DNA of 47,971 nucleotides from assembly GCA_016185465.1 (NCBI GenBank), contig JACPNO010000005.1, forward strand, positions 1 through 47,971, in the 5' to 3' direction. A model generated the notes under the pieces. That model had not been told where the DNA came from. It ran no database searches and saw nothing but the letters and a program-made list of their open reading frames with translations. This DNA is from Candidatus Solibacter usitatus (GTDB lineage Bacteria; Acidobacteriota; Terriglobia; Bryobacterales; Bryobacteraceae). Position 1 is the first letter of the stretch; every line of letters starts with the position of its first letter. Shown here piece by piece: positions 47,971-47,971 of the stretch. A program made the translations under genes and the position numbers.

Positions 47971-47971
47971 C

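Overview
The window reads as a stretch of chromosome from a GC-rich Gram-negative bacterium. The best guess is a soil acidobacterium of the Solibacter/Bryobacter type. This is inferred from gene content and protein character (many secreted or Tat-exported enzymes, a secreted 3-keto-disaccharide hydrolase (DUF1080) protein, TolC-family proteins, an rpsU/zinc-ribbon pair). It was not tested by any search. Most of the DNA is housekeeping chromosome; the accessory content is a few decayed genes and repeats.

Layout. 143-5948 (minus): a class III aminotransferase with an overlapping methyltransferase; a tight trio (cNMP-fold/DUF1003 membrane protein, alpha/beta hydrolase, secreted protein); an outer-membrane-type protein; a DUF4126 membrane protein. 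6020-9659: a REP-like palindromic repeat feeding the promoter of a secreted protein gene, a family-5 uracil-DNA glycosylase, an SDR dehydrogenase and a single-domain penicillin-binding transpeptidase. 10020-11774 (minus): rplU-rpmA-obgE behind a clear sigma-70-like promoter. 11850-16180 (plus): two tandem TolC-family genes and a secreted DinB-like protein. 16194-21187: a minimal zincin, a DHDPS-like aldolase, a 2-hydroxyacid dehydrogenase, a broken ABC exporter and a Tat-exported TIM-barrel protein. 21261-25323 (minus): glgC-eno-gpmI with overlapping stop/start codons. 25407-26079 (plus): rpsU (TTG start) and a double zinc-ribbon protein. 26119-34259 (minus): argS-acnA, a small membrane protein, then TPR protein-yvcK-glmU behind a near-consensus promoter. 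34304-38867: a ferredoxin, an ABC transporter/secreted protein operon, an amidohydrolase and a DUF1080 protein. 38950-42659: a decayed APC permease, a DUF58 protein, a small antitoxin-like remnant, an unknown protein and a secreted protein made of three RidA domains. 42734-47903 (plus): ilvB-ilvH-ilvC-cimA.

The most notable find is in front of ilvB. A 33-codon reading frame (42774-42875) contains a run in which 13 of 15 residues are Ile, Leu or Val. It is followed by a 12-bp terminator hairpin with a U tract and by an upstream copy of the terminator's right arm that can pair with its left arm. This is the full layout of a ribosome-mediated transcription attenuator for branched-chain amino acids, controlling an operon that makes isoleucine precursors from pyruvate through citramalate.

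A second theme is start sites. At about ten genes a -10-like hexamer sits 5-9 bases upstream of the start codon, usually 6 or 7, with no Shine-Dalgarno sequence. This suggests widespread leaderless transcripts. Several genes inside operons, by contrast, have clear AGGAG-type sites or overlapping ATGA/TAATG junctions.
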